DNA of 64,000 nucleotides from Pontivivens nitratireducens (lineage in GTDB: Bacteria; Pseudomonadota; Alphaproteobacteria; Rhodobacterales; Rhodobacteraceae). Under the pieces are notes generated by a model. It ran no database searches. It was given only the letters and a program-made list of their open reading frames with translations, and was not told where the DNA came from. The position numbers and the translations under genes are program-made. This document shows, piece by piece, positions 1 through 9,136 of this stretch; positions within the stretch are counted from its first letter, which is position 1; every line of letters begins with the position of its first letter. Location: contig NZ_JACJUQ010000003.1 in assembly GCF_014235845.1 (NCBI RefSeq), forward strand, positions 186,001-250,000, given 5' to 3'.

Positions 1-773
1 ATCGGCATGACATGGCGCGAAACCTGATCGTCCAGCCCGCCCAGATAGCCGTTGCAGGCCAGAACGACGTGATCGGCGGTGATCTGGCCGCCGGGGGTTT
101 GCAGGACGCGGCCATCGCGCGACGTGACGGGCGTGTTCTCATGTATCGTCACGCCTGCGGTGCGCGCCGCTGTGGCCAGACCCAGCGCGTAGTTCAAGGG
201 GTGCAGATGCGCGCCGTCCGGGTCGTGCAGGCCCGAGTAATAAGCCTGCGTTCCCAGCCGTTCGCGCACCGCCCCGGCGTCGAGGTATTGCAGCGCCGTG
301 TTGTAGTGACGGTTCATATGCTCGACATAGGCGCGGGTGCCAGCGGCATAGCGTTGGCGGTGATCGGTATAGGTGATGCCGGGGGTCAGGTCGCAGGGGA
401 TCGTGTGCCTGGCAATTAGGGATTTGACCAATTCGCGCGCGTCCTGCCCGATGGCCCACAGGTCACGCGCCATGTCGTGGCCCAGACTTTCCTCCAGCTC
501 GGGCTGGTTGATGCGTTGCCCCGATCCGATCTGCCCGCCATTGCGCCCCGACGCGCCCCAGCCCACGCGGTGCGCATCGACCAGCACAACCTGCCGCCCG
601 GCCTGCGCCAGATGCAGCGCCGCGCTGAGCCCGGTATAGCCGGCACCGACCACGGCGACCTGGGTCTGGATGTCGCGGTCCAGAGCCGTGGCAATGGGGC
701 GCGGGACCGCCGTGTCGGCATACCAACTGGGTGGATAGGTCCCCGGAATGTCGTTGGCGTAGAGCAGGTTCAC
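1..773 (-). CDS. FAD-dependent amine/amino-acid oxidoreductase (DadA/PuuB type), 3' part missing
   Basis: Reading leftward from a GTG at 773, the frame stays open to the window edge (257 codons), so the C-terminus is missing. The N-terminus carries the Rossmann FAD-binding signature VVGAGYTGLSAALHLA about 35-50 residues in, followed by a GWGASGRNGGQ segment typical of the DadA/glycine oxidase/gamma-glutamylputrescine oxidase family. Such enzymes oxidise a C-N bond with FAD and release aldehyde or keto acid, ammonia and peroxide. The GTG start overlaps the TGA of the aminotransferase upstream (GTGA), so the two are co-translated. The pairing suggests putrescine or related amine catabolism. The substrate is inferred from context, not from residues. 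Confidence 0.85.
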   Translation of the reverse strand, partial: MNLLYANDIPGTYPPSWYADTAVPRPIATALDRDIQTQVAVVGAGYTGLSAALHLAQAGRQVVLVDAHRVGWGASGRNGGQIGSGQRINQPELEESLGHDMARDLWAIGQDARELVKSLIARHTIPCDLTPGITYTDHRQRYAAGTRAYVEHMNRHYNTALQYLDAGAVRERLGTQAYYSGLHDPDGAHLHPLNYALGLATAARTAGVTIHENTPVTSRDGRVLQTPGGQITADHVVLACNGYLGGLDDQVSRHVMP

Positions 774-2161
774 GCGGTGAACGCCCCCTCGGCCCTGGCC
801 GTGGCCATCCCCTCATCCAGGGATTTCCAGGCAAGTTCGACCAATGTGTCGATCTCGGAATCCGAGATGGTCAGCGGCGGCGAGATGATCATCTTGTCCC
901 CCACATGACGCATGACCAGACCATTGGCGAAGCAGCGGTCGCGGGTCATCAGGCCGACCGTCCCCTCATTCGCGAAGGCCGCGCGGGCAGGCGCGTCGGG
1001 TGTCAGCTCCAGCGCGCCCATCATGCCGACCATCCGCGCCTCACCCACCATCGGGTGATCGGCGAGGGAGGACCATTTTTTCTTCAGATACGGCCCGGTA
1101 TGGTCGCGAACCCGATCCACGATGCCTTCCTCCTCAAGAATACGGATATTCTCCAACGCGACCGCCGCCGCGACAGGGTGCGAGGAATACGTGTAACCGT
1201 GGTTGAACTCGCCGCCATCCTCGATGACCTGCGCCACGCTTTCGCGGATGATCGAACCGCCGATGGGCTGATAGCCCGACGACAGCCCCTTGGCGATGGT
1301 CATGATGTCGGGGTCGATGTCGTAGGTCTGTGAGCCGAACCAGTTGCCCGTTCGCCCGAAGCCGCAGATCACCTCATCCGCGATCAGCAGGATGTCACGC
1401 TCCCGGCAGATGCGAGAGATTTCGGGCCAGTAGGTTTCGGGCGGAACGATGACGCCGCCCGCGCCCTGCACGGGTTCCGCAATGAAGGCACCGACATTGT
1501 CCTGCCCCAACCGGTCGATCATCTGGTCGAGTTGCGCGGCACGGATGCGGCCGAACTCCTCGGGCGAGTGATCGCCGCCCTCGGCCCACCAGTGCGGCTG
1601 GTCGATATGCACGATATCGGGGATCGGCATCCCGCCCTGCGCGTGCATTCCGGCCATGCCGCCCAGCGATGCCGCCCCCATGGTCGAGCCGTGATAGCCG
1701 TTCTTGCGCGCGATGATCGTCCGCTTGTTCGGCTTGCCCATCAATGCCCAGTAATGGCGGACGAGGCGAATGTTGGTGTCGTTCGCCTCGGACCCCGAAC
1801 CGGCATAGAACACCCGGTTCTTGTCGCCCGGCGCGATCTGCGCCAGCTTCGCGGACAGGGCCACGGCGGGCGGGTGTGTGGTCATGAAGAAGGTGTTGTA
1901 GAAGGGAAGCTGCTGCATCTGGCGGGCCGCGACCTCGGCCAGTTCATGCCGGCCATAGCCGATATTCACGCACCAAAGCCCCGCCATACCGTCCAGGATG
2001 CGCTTGCCCTCGCTGTCAGTCAGCCAGCAGCCATCGGCCTGCGTGATGACGCGCGCGCCCTTGGCCCGCATCTGGGCGGTGTCCGAAAACGGATGGATGT
2101 GATGCGCGGCATCCAGGGCCTGCATTTCCGTGGTGGGGGGGTGGTTGTCCTTGGGTGCCAT
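770..2161 (-). CDS. Class III PLP aminotransferase, putative putrescine/polyamine-pyruvate aminotransferase (SpuC-like)
   Basis: A 463-residue class III (omega) aminotransferase that would transfer a terminal amino group from an amine to pyruvate or a keto acid. The pyridoxal-phosphate lysine is K291 in TIAKGLSSGYQP, and the GSGSEANDTNIRL cofactor motif and LLIADEVICGFGRTG are both present. The start at 2161 is chosen because AAAGGAG lies about 8 bases upstream and the family's N-terminus begins there; an in-frame extension to 2317 lacks similarity and a ribosome site. It overlaps the FAD oxidoreductase by four bases (GTGA). The amine-catabolic role is inferred from the pairing; beta-alanine or other omega-amino substrates remain possible. 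Confidence 0.88.
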   Translation of the reverse strand: MAPKDNHPPTTEMQALDAAHHIHPFSDTAQMRAKGARVITQADGCWLTDSEGKRILDGMAGLWCVNIGYGRHELAEVAARQMQQLPFYNTFFMTTHPPAVALSAKLAQIAPGDKNRVFYAGSGSEANDTNIRLVRHYWALMGKPNKRTIIARKNGYHGSTMGAASLGGMAGMHAQGGMPIPDIVHIDQPHWWAEGGDHSPEEFGRIRAAQLDQMIDRLGQDNVGAFIAEPVQGAGGVIVPPETYWPEISRICRERDILLIADEVICGFGRTGNWFGSQTYDIDPDIMTIAKGLSSGYQPIGGSIIRESVAQVIEDGGEFNHGYTYSSHPVAAAVALENIRILEEEGIVDRVRDHTGPYLKKKWSSLADHPMVGEARMVGMMGALELTPDAPARAAFANEGTVGLMTRDRCFANGLVMRHVGDKMIISPPLTISDSEIDTLVELAWKSLDEGMATARAEGAFTA

Positions 2162-2338
2162 GCGACTCGCTCCTTTGGCGCGAGAGTGGCGCGGCGCGGC
2201 GGCGAAGGAAAGAGGTGGTGAGAGCCCGCGACGCGGATATTTGGCATCACCGCGCGGGAACGGCGCGGCGCGCGGGCTTGACCGACATGGCCACACGGCC
2301 TTAGTGAAGCCGGTCATTCCGGGTCAAGGAGCAGGAAC

Positions 2339-3436
2339 ATGGGTTTCAAATGTGGTATCGTGGGCCTGCCCAATGTGGGCAAATCGACGCTCTTCAACGC
2401 GCTGACGCGCACGGCGGCGGCGCAGGCGGCGAACTTTCCGTTCTGTACCATCGAACCGAATGTCGGTGAGGTTTCGGTGCCCGATGAGCGCCTGAACAAG
2501 CTGGCTGCCATCGCGCAATCGAAAAGCGTGATCCCCGCCCGCCTGACCTTCGTGGACATTGCCGGTCTGGTAAAGGGTGCCAGCAAGGGGGAGGGGCTGG
2601 GCAACCAGTTCCTCGCCAATATTCGCGAAACCGATGCCATCGCCCATGTGCTGCGCTGTTTCGAGGATGACGACATCACCCATGTGGACGGGCGCGTCGA
2701 TCCCGTCGCGGATGCCGAGGTGATCGAGACGGAACTGATGCTCGCCGATCTGGAGAGCATCGAGAAGCGGCTTTCCAATCTGCAACGCAAGATCAAGAGC
2801 GGCGACAAGGATGCCAAGGCTCAGGTCGAGCTGTTGGCCAAGGCCAAAGCCGCAATCGACGAGGGGCGCCCCGCCCGCACGGTCGAGGTGGACGAGGATG
2901 AGCGCAAGGCCTGGGACATGCTGCAACTGCTCAGCGCGAAGCCGGTCCTGTATGTTTGCAATGTGGAGGAATCCTCAGCCGCGCAGGGCAATGCCCAATC
3001 CGCCAGGGTGGCGGAAATGGCGGCGGCGCAGGGCGCTGTCTCCGTCGTGATCTCCGCCGCGATCGAGGAGGAGATCAGCCAGCTCGACGATGCGGAGCGT
3101 AACGAGTTCCTCGACGATATGGGGTTGGAGGAGGCCGGTCTGGACCGGTTGATCCGCGCGGGCTACGGCCTGCTGAACCTGCAGACATATTTCACCGTCG
3201 GGCCGAAGGAAGCGCGCGCCTGGACCATTCACGAGGGCACAAAGGCACCGCAGGCCGCCGGCGTGATCCACGGCGATTTCGAACGCGGCTTCATCCGGGC
3301 GGAAACCATTGCCTATGAGGATTTCGTGACCCTTGGCGGCGAACAGAAAGCCAAGGAAGCAGGCAAGATGCGCGCCGAGGGAAAGGCCTATACCGTCGCG
3401 GATGGCGACGTTCTGCACTTCCTGTTCAATACCTGA
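2339..3436 (+). CDS. ychF: Redox-regulated ATPase YchF (Obg-family P-loop NTPase)
   Basis: A 365-residue YchF/OLA1 protein, the normal length. The G1 motif GLPNVGKS is at residues 9-16; unlike true GTPases this family prefers ATP and binds ribosomes. A helical hairpin region (residues ~130-200) precedes a C-terminal TGS domain, where the conserved [25 protein letters not shown] spans two adjoining motifs. YchF is a ribosome-associated, stress-linked regulator. Divergent from the amine-catabolism genes, with a 177-base shared upstream region; no coupled neighbour on its own strand. Confidence 0.97.
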   Translation: MGFKCGIVGLPNVGKSTLFNALTRTAAAQAANFPFCTIEPNVGEVSVPDERLNKLAAIAQSKSVIPARLTFVDIAGLVKGASKGEGLGNQFLANIRETDAIAHVLRCFEDDDITHVDGRVDPVADAEVIETELMLADLESIEKRLSNLQRKIKSGDKDAKAQVELLAKAKAAIDEGRPARTVEVDEDERKAWDMLQLLSAKPVLYVCNVEESSAAQGNAQSARVAEMAAAQGAVSVVISAAIEEEISQLDDAERNEFLDDMGLEEAGLDRLIRAGYGLLNLQTYFTVGPKEARAWTIHEGTKAPQAAGVIHGDFERGFIRAETIAYEDFVTLGGEQKAKEAGKMRAEGKAYTVADGDVLHFLFNT

Positions 3437-3550
3437 TCGCGCGACCCGGGTCAGCAAGCCGATATTTGCGACCCGGTGATGGCGAACGCGATGCAGGCAA
3501 ACGTGGTGAAAACGGCTCCGCGCCATGGCCGGTCGGGGGGGGTCACCGTC

Positions 3551-4690
3551 TCAACCGCGATGTGCGACCCGGTGGGACAGCAGCAGGTGCAGCAGGGCGA
3601 TCACGGCGACCCCCGCGCCGATCAGGCCCAGCGAATCCGGCCCCAGCACCCCGATTGCCATCGCCCCGATCGAGGAACCGATCGTCGCCCCCAGATAGAT
3701 CGCCGCCGCGTTCAGGGCCAGACTGACCGTGGGCGGGTTGCCGGACATGCGCACGACGCGCACCTGCTGCCCCGCGACGAAGGACCACCCGGCCACCGCG
3801 AACAGGATCATGACTCCCGCCAGCATCCAGTCCGCATAGGGCAGGAAGCTGAAAGCGGGCATGATCGCGATCTGCAACAGGCACAGCGTGCCGAGGGTGC
3901 GCAGCGGCCCGATCCGGTCCGCCATCCACCCCCCCAGGTAGTTGCCCACGACCGCCCCCGCCCCGAACAGGATCAGCAGGAACGTGATGCCGTCACGTTC
4001 GTAGCCCATGCGCGATTCCAGCAACGGCGCGATATTGGTGTAGATAACGTAGATGGAGCCCAGAAAGCTGGTGGTGAACCCGATGACCAGCAGCCCGCGC
4101 CAGTTTGCCAGCGCCTCACCCAGACTGTGCAGGCCCGTGACCTCGAACGGCAAATCGTGGGGCACGAACCGCGCAATACCCGCTATGCATACGATGCTGA
4201 GCACGGCGACAAGCCAGAAGGCCGATTGCCAGCCGAAGGTGTAGCCGATCCACGTGCCCGCCGGCACCCCCAGCACCTGCGCGAAGGTCAGCCCGGCGAA
4301 CACCGTGGCCATGACCTTGCCCTGTCGTTCCGGCGCGCTGATCGAGGCCGCAACCCCGGCAGTGACCGGCGTGACCATTCCGGCCCCCAGCGCGGACAGT
4401 GCCCGCGCGCCGAACAGAACCTGCGCCGTGGGGGCCAGCGCGATCATGACGGCGGACAGGGCGAATATGCCCAGTCCGATAAGCAGGACGTTCCGGCGTG
4501 ACCGTGCCCCCGTCAGTGCCACCAGAACCGGGGAGCCTATGGCATAGGTGACCGCATAGATCGTCAGGATCAGACCGGATTGCGTTTCATCCAGCCCGAA
4601 GGCCTGCCGTATCGGTAACAGCAGCCCGATGGCGACGAACACGCCCATCCCGATGGCAAAGTTGGCCAGCGACAGTATGAAAACGAGCAT
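3551..4690 (-). CDS. MFS transporter, DHA1/AraJ-like efflux permease
   Basis: A 379-residue, strongly hydrophobic protein with the segment pattern of a 12-helix major facilitator. It has the loop 2-3 region GARSRRNVLLIG and the helix 5 antiporter-type stretch QVLGVPAGTWIG. It resembles drug:H+ antiporter-1 members such as AraJ/YdhP that export small molecules; the substrate cannot be read from sequence. It is convergent with ychF (114 bases apart) and divergent from the heme oxygenase gene. No adjacent regulator gene is present. Confidence 0.88.
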   Translation of the reverse strand: MLVFILSLANFAIGMGVFVAIGLLLPIRQAFGLDETQSGLILTIYAVTYAIGSPVLVALTGARSRRNVLLIGLGIFALSAVMIALAPTAQVLFGARALSALGAGMVTPVTAGVAASISAPERQGKVMATVFAGLTFAQVLGVPAGTWIGYTFGWQSAFWLVAVLSIVCIAGIARFVPHDLPFEVTGLHSLGEALANWRGLLVIGFTTSFLGSIYVIYTNIAPLLESRMGYERDGITFLLILFGAGAVVGNYLGGWMADRIGPLRTLGTLCLLQIAIMPAFSFLPYADWMLAGVMILFAVAGWSFVAGQQVRVVRMSGNPPTVSLALNAAAIYLGATIGSSIGAMAIGVLGPDSLGLIGAGVAVIALLHLLLSHRVAHRG

Positions 4691-4721
4691 GTAGCGTATC
4701 CTAAGAAGGGCGGGACCGTGA

Positions 4722-4753
4722 GGAAGGGTAGGCCGAAAGGAAGGGTAGGCCGA
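4722..4753. repeat. Two-copy 15-bp direct repeat between the MFS and heme oxygenase genes
   Basis: GGAAGGGTAGGCCGA occurs at 4722-4736 and again, identically, at 4739-4753 (period 17). It lies just upstream of the MFS gene's start on the minus strand and about 180 bases before the heme oxygenase gene. It could be a regulator-binding tandem site or a simple slippage duplication. Confidence 0.6.
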
Positions 4754-4928
4754 GAGAACGTCCGCCAGGGGATCGCAGCTTGACCAGAGGAAGGAACCCT
4801 TGGCTACGATGTACGGCGGCTTGTGTCTTCCCCAAAAACATGTGACCGTCCGAGGCTACGCAAAAGTGTCCAAGAGTGTCGAAGTGGTTCTCTTCCGTTT
4901 TTGCGCGGAAGGCACCAGACGTTCGGAT

Positions 4929-5519
4929 ATGGCACTCACCTTTGCACCCTCCCAGGATTTGACCGGCAATCTGCGCGACGATCTGCGTCATGCGACCGGA
5001 CCGGCGCATCTCAAGCTCGATACGCGCATCATGGCGCTGGACGTGGCGACCCGCTCGGGATTGGTGACGTTCCTGCGGGGCAGCGCCTCGGCGCTTCAGA
5101 CGCTTGCGCCCGTTCTGGACAGCGTGCCGCTGCCGTCCTGCACCCCGCTGCGTGATGCGATCGCGGGCGATCTGTCATATCTGGGCGTGCAGCCCGACCC
5201 CCCGCCCGCCGGGGGCCTGCATCTGGACGCGAACGGTGCGCTGGGGGCCTACTACGTTATCGCCGGGTCCAGACTGGGCGCGCAGGTGCTGAAACGGCAT
5301 CACGCGAAATCCACCGATCCGACAATTCTGGGCGCGGACCGCTATCTTACCGCACCAACGGGACTCGGCATGTGGAAGGCTCTGCTATACCAACTGACGG
5401 AAATGAATTCCAAAAAGAACGGCGCTGCGGTTATTGCCGGGGCGCTGGACGCGTTCGATGTGTATGTCCGGGCCTTCGAGGCGCTGGAGCCGGGGGAAAA
5501 GACCCATGACGATGAGTGA
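4929..5519 (+). CDS. bphO: Biliverdin-producing heme oxygenase (BphO type)
   Basis: A 196-residue heme oxygenase-like protein. It would open heme with O2 to biliverdin IX-alpha, iron and CO, supplying the chromophore for the phytochrome encoded next. The N-terminal LRHATGPAHLKLD contains the probable proximal heme ligand (H27). The later GAYYVIAGSRLGAQVL corresponds to the glycine-rich distal helix (canonical GxxLGG-like region). The ATG at 4929 is preferred because the extension to 4800 has no family similarity. Its stop lies 14 bases inside the phytochrome coding region, so the two are translationally coupled. The protein is diverged, so activity is inferred mainly from the pairing. Confidence 0.85.
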   Translation: MALTFAPSQDLTGNLRDDLRHATGPAHLKLDTRIMALDVATRSGLVTFLRGSASALQTLAPVLDSVPLPSCTPLRDAIAGDLSYLGVQPDPPPAGGLHLDANGALGAYYVIAGSRLGAQVLKRHHAKSTDPTILGADRYLTAPTGLGMWKALLYQLTEMNSKKNGAAVIAGALDAFDVYVRAFEALEPGEKTHDDE

Positions 5520-8064
5520 CGAAAACCTGCAACCGCAAGATGTCGATCTGACGAATTGTGAACGTGAGCCGATCCACCAATTGGGCTACGTGCAGGATTT
5601 CGGTTGTCTGATCGCGGTGTCCCACGATTGGAACATCACCCATGTTTCTGACAATGTGGGCCGGTTTTTCGACGTGAACCCGCACGATATCATCGGTGGC
5701 CCGCTGTCGCGTCTGCTGAACCCCACCGCGCTGCACGACATTCGCGGTCGGTTGCAAGTTCTGGCCGGTGCGGATGCGGTCGAGCGGCTCTTCCACCTCG
5801 ACGTGGCGCAGGCATCGGTTCCCATGGATGTGGCAATCCATATGTCGGGCCGTTCCATCGTGCTGGAGTTTGAGCGCAGCATGACCCGGGGGGCAGGCGA
5901 TCAGGCCTCGCTCGTGCGGCCGATGATCGACCGGCTGAACGGCGCGCAATCCCCCGCCCAACTGCTCGATCTGGCGGTGCGCAACATGCGGGCGCTGACC
6001 GGATTCGACCGGATCATGTTGTACAAGTTCGCTGATGACGATTCGGGTGAGGTCGTGGCCGAGGTCACCCGCCCCGATCTGGAGGCATTCAAGGGCCTGC
6101 GCTATCCGGCGTCTGACATTCCCAAACAGGCGCGGGCGCTGTACGAACGCTCCCTGCTGCGGATCATCGCGGATGTCGATGGCCACAGATCGCAGGTCCT
6201 GCCTGAACGTGGACCGGACGGCACTCCGCTGGATATGTCGATGTCCAGCTTGCGGGCCGTATCGCCCATCCATCTGGAATATCTGCGCAACATGGGGGTC
6301 GGTGCCTCCATGTCCGTTTCCGTGCTGCGGCGGGGCAAGTTGTGGGGGCTGATCGCCTGCCACCATATGAGCCCGCGCACGCTCAGCTACGAAACCCGTT
6401 CCGCCGTCGAAATGTTCGGTCTGGTGCTGTCGTTCGTGCTGGACCAGAAGTTGAGCGACCAAGAACAGACCCAGCTTGAGCGCGCGCGTTCGGTTCACGA
6501 CCAGCTGATGTCGCAGGTTGTCGAGGGCACACCCCTGGCGGAGAATTTCGACGCATTCACCGATGCGATTGCCGATGTGATCCCCTGGGACGGGGCCATC
6601 GCCAGCATCGGGGGCAGCTTCCAGTCGCGCGGTCTGGCCCCCTCAGCCGAGGCTTTCGGAAAATTGCAACGGTTTCTGAACACCACGCAGGCCAGCTCGA
6701 TCTACGCCACTTCGGAATTGGCGAAGGTCTATCCCGAGGCCGAGGATCTGGGCTCCGATATCGCAGGTATCCTCGCGATTCCGGTTTCGCGCACCCCGCG
6801 CGACTATTTCGTCCTGTTCCGGCGCGAAATCGCGCGCACCGTCGTGTGGGCCGGCAACCCGGACAAGCCGGTGACACCCGGTCCCAACGGCGCACGCCTG
6901 ACCCCGCGTAAGAGCTTCGCCGCCTGGCAGCAGGTCGTGCGCGGCACCAGCCAACCATGGACCGAGGCTGAGTTGCGGGCCGCGGAATCGATGCGCACCA
7001 CGCTGATCGAGATCATCCTGCGCCTGACCGACAGCGCCTCGCAGGATCGCGACCGTGCCCATGAACGGCAGGAATTGCTGATAGCGGAGCTGAACCACCG
7101 CGTCCGCAACATGCTCAACCTGATCCGGGGTCTGATCGCGCAGAGCGCATCGGGCAAGACATCCGTCGCGGATTTCACCGAGGTTCTGGGCGGGCGGGTC
7201 TACGCCCTGGCCCGCGCGCACGACCAGTTGACCACAAAACAGTGGGAGCCCGCCTCGTTCCACGGCCTGGTAATGGCCGAGGCGAAGGGATTTCTGGGCG
7301 ATGAGAGCCGCCTGACAATCGACGGTCCCGACCCCATGCTGCGACCGCTGGCATTCTCGACCTTGGCGCTGGTGATGCATGAGTTGCTGACCAATTCGGT
7401 CAAATACGGCGCGTTGAGCGTGCCCGCCGGTCGCATCACCATCGACCTGACGCATGAGCAGGACGGCGGCGTCACCATCGTGTGGAAGGAACATGACGGC
7501 CCGATCGTGCAGGCGCCCCTGCGCCACGGCTTCGGCACTGCGATCATCGACCGGTCCATTCCACACGAACTGCACGGCCGCGCGCAGATGCGCTACGATC
7601 TGACCGGGGTGGAGGCGACGCTGTACATCCCGCAACCGCAGATCGCGACGATCCGCACCGAAATCGGCAGCGACCGCGCGGCACAGGACGCCGTAGCCCG
7701 CGATACCCGGCTGGATATCGGCATCGCCATGATTGTCGAGGACAACATGATCATCGGTATGGATGCCGAGGGCATATTGCAGGAACTGGGCGCGAAGGAG
7801 GTCTATCTGGTCGGCAACAACGCCGCAGCACTGGATCTGCTGGGCCGGGTCAAGGTCGATGTCGCGCTGCTCGACGTCAACCTCGGCACGGAGACAAGCG
7901 CCCCCGTCGCCCGCATGCTGGCGGAACAGGGCGTTCCGTTCATGCTGACCACAGGCTATGGCGAAGTCGGCACCAGAATGGACGTCAGCGAGGATGTGCC
8001 CGTGCTGCAAAAACCGTTCAGCAACGACGCAATCCGCAACGGGCTTCGCAAATTGCTGAGTTGA
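5506..8064 (+). CDS. bphP: Bacteriophytochrome: PAS-GAF-PHY, HWE histidine kinase and C-terminal receiver
   Basis: An 852-residue red/far-red light sensor kinase. Domain order is N-terminal PAS with candidate biliverdin cysteine C18 in LTNCEREPIH, GAF with PASDIP at 201-206 and the following IACHH, and PHY with the tongue motif PRKSF at 467-471. Next comes an HWE-type kinase with phospho-His H531 in ELNHRVRNMLN, then a receiver domain with phospho-acceptor D790 in ALLDVNLG. No DNA-binding output domain follows, so signalling would go through phosphotransfer to partners outside the window. The start at 5506 has GGGGGA about 10 bases upstream; ATG 5512 is an alternative. The sequence after the cysteine (HQLGYVQDFG) departs from the usual HIPGxIQPHG. 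Confidence 0.95.
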   Translation: MTMSDENLQPQDVDLTNCEREPIHQLGYVQDFGCLIAVSHDWNITHVSDNVGRFFDVNPHDIIGGPLSRLLNPTALHDIRGRLQVLAGADAVERLFHLDVAQASVPMDVAIHMSGRSIVLEFERSMTRGAGDQASLVRPMIDRLNGAQSPAQLLDLAVRNMRALTGFDRIMLYKFADDDSGEVVAEVTRPDLEAFKGLRYPASDIPKQARALYERSLLRIIADVDGHRSQVLPERGPDGTPLDMSMSSLRAVSPIHLEYLRNMGVGASMSVSVLRRGKLWGLIACHHMSPRTLSYETRSAVEMFGLVLSFVLDQKLSDQEQTQLERARSVHDQLMSQVVEGTPLAENFDAFTDAIADVIPWDGAIASIGGSFQSRGLAPSAEAFGKLQRFLNTTQASSIYATSELAKVYPEAEDLGSDIAGILAIPVSRTPRDYFVLFRREIARTVVWAGNPDKPVTPGPNGARLTPRKSFAAWQQVVRGTSQPWTEAELRAAESMRTTLIEIILRLTDSASQDRDRAHERQELLIAELNHRVRNMLNLIRGLIAQSASGKTSVADFTEVLGGRVYALARAHDQLTTKQWEPASFHGLVMAEAKGFLGDESRLTIDGPDPMLRPLAFSTLALVMHELLTNSVKYGALSVPAGRITIDLTHEQDGGVTIVWKEHDGPIVQAPLRHGFGTAIIDRSIPHELHGRAQMRYDLTGVEATLYIPQPQIATIRTEIGSDRAAQDAVARDTRLDIGIAMIVEDNMIIGMDAEGILQELGAKEVYLVGNNAAALDLLGRVKVDVALLDVNLGTETSAPVARMLAEQGVPFMLTTGYGEVGTRMDVSEDVPVLQKPFSNDAIRNGLRKLLS

Positions 8065-8164
8065 CCGGGGGGCGACCCGCCGGATGACGAAATGCGATTG
8101 TATTGTCAGAGGGCAGTGGCGTCAGAGTTTTCATTCATGACTAAATAGCGATGGAGTTTTAACG

Positions 8165-8680
8165 CTAGAGGCGGCGGACGCCTTTCAAAACCGCATCCTG
8201 TAGGTTCTGGCCATGAAGAACAGATACATCACCTGTAGTCTCTAAAACCACTGCGCGTACCTCGGCTAAATCAAGAATATTTGCTTCCCGAAGCTTGGCG
8301 ATAAGATCATCTTCAGCAACACGCGTGGCTTCGAGAGCGTCGTGTAGAATAGCACCATCGCGCATCAACATGACCGGGCAATTTTGTATGACTTGTTCAA
8401 ACTGACCCGATTTCCGCCGCAGGCGTGCCAATACGTACTGTACGCTAAGTAGTGCGGTCATAGCGATAATAGCTTGAAAGAAAGCCTGCCAAGTTGATGA
8501 CTGACTGGCGCCTGCTAGCAAAGATGCAGTTGCGAGTGTCACGACAAAATCGAACGATGTCATTTTCGAGAACGCTCGAAGCCCAACAAATCGTACAACT
8601 ATTATGATCCAGAACAGTGCTAAGGATGATAGCAGTAGGCCGCGGAAAATTGTATCGAGAGCTTCGTTTTCAAAAAACAT
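8165..8680 (-). CDS. DUF421/YetF-family membrane protein
   Basis: A 171-residue protein with three predicted N-terminal membrane helices (residues ~13-30, 45-60, 66-85) and a soluble C-terminal part containing the family's PVMLMRDGAI and LREANI..LAEVRAVVLETTGDVSV segments. DUF421/YetF proteins are inner-membrane proteins of unknown function, one member being linked to spore-coat and stress phenotypes in Bacillus. An AGGA lies about 9 bases before the ATG. Base composition is clearly AT-richer than both flanks and codon use differs, which suggests acquisition by transfer. It stands alone, convergent with bphP and on the 3' side of tRNA-Thr. Confidence 0.85.
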   Translation of the reverse strand: MFFENEALDTIFRGLLLSSLALFWIIIVVRFVGLRAFSKMTSFDFVVTLATASLLAGASQSSTWQAFFQAIIAMTALLSVQYVLARLRRKSGQFEQVIQNCPVMLMRDGAILHDALEATRVAEDDLIAKLREANILDLAEVRAVVLETTGDVSVLHGQNLQDAVLKGVRRL

Positions 8681-9016
8681 GATAAAGTATCCTATGGCAG
8701 GGCATGTTCTGACCTATTACCTTTGGTTGTATTACCAGTCTTGTGAGTGGGTTGCTCAACAAACCCTCGCTTTTCGGCCATACGTCAACCACCTCATTGG
8801 AGGCTACCAAAAGCCCCACTCGAAACCCAAGGCCTTGTTGCAGGTTTTTGACCGTCTCGTGACACCCGACTTTCGCTGCGTAGCCGAATTCGGTCAAAAC
8901 GTGCTCTTTTGAGACCTTCGCCGCGACCTGCGCAAAGGTCGGCTATGCCGTTTTCCAAAAACTAGGCCGTTGATGACGTAAAGGTCAAAGTCATCTGACG
9001 TTTCACAAGTGAAAAG
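8681..9016. other. Gene-free, AT-richer interval between the DUF421 gene and tRNA-Thr
   Basis: These 336 bases contain no convincing gene; two short open frames in opposite strands resemble nothing recognisable and lack good ribosome sites. Composition matches the DUF421 gene rather than the backbone. A weak inverted repeat (GACCTT...AAGGTC, about 8921-8940) and TGACGTAAAGGTCAAAGTCA at about 8974-8993, which looks like an imperfect regulator-type palindrome, are the only structures seen. No transposase remnant was identified. Confidence 0.5.
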
Positions 9017-9092
9017 TGGTGCCGCAGAAGGGATTCGAACCCCCGACCCCATCATTACGAATGATGTGCTCTACCAACTGAGCTACTGCGGC
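9017..9092 (-). tRNA. tRNA-Thr (CGT anticodon)
   Basis: The minus strand folds into a 76-base tRNA: acceptor GCCGCAG pairs with CTGCGGC, followed by discriminator A and an encoded CCA. The D arm (TAGCTCAGTTGGTAGAGC), anticodon arm (ACATCATTCGTAATGATGT) with anticodon CGT, and T arm (GGGGTTCGAATCCC) are all intact. CGT reads the threonine codon ACG. Confidence 0.97.
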
Positions 9093-9136
9093 GACGGGCC
9101 GTGATTAGCGATTGCGCGTGATCTGCGCAAGAGAAA

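Noticed and set aside
4793-4822. EcfG-type stress promoter (GGAAC) upstream of bphO
   Set aside because: GGAAC is present, but no CGTT occurs at 16-18 bases; only a two-of-four match.
8604-8912. A 102-codon plus-strand frame overlapping the DUF421 gene
   Set aside because: No similarity, antisense overlap with the DUF421 start and no ribosome site.
8065-9092. Integrative element with att repeats at tRNA-Thr
   Set aside because: No integrase and no second copy of the tRNA 3' end were found within the AT-rich patch or its far edge.
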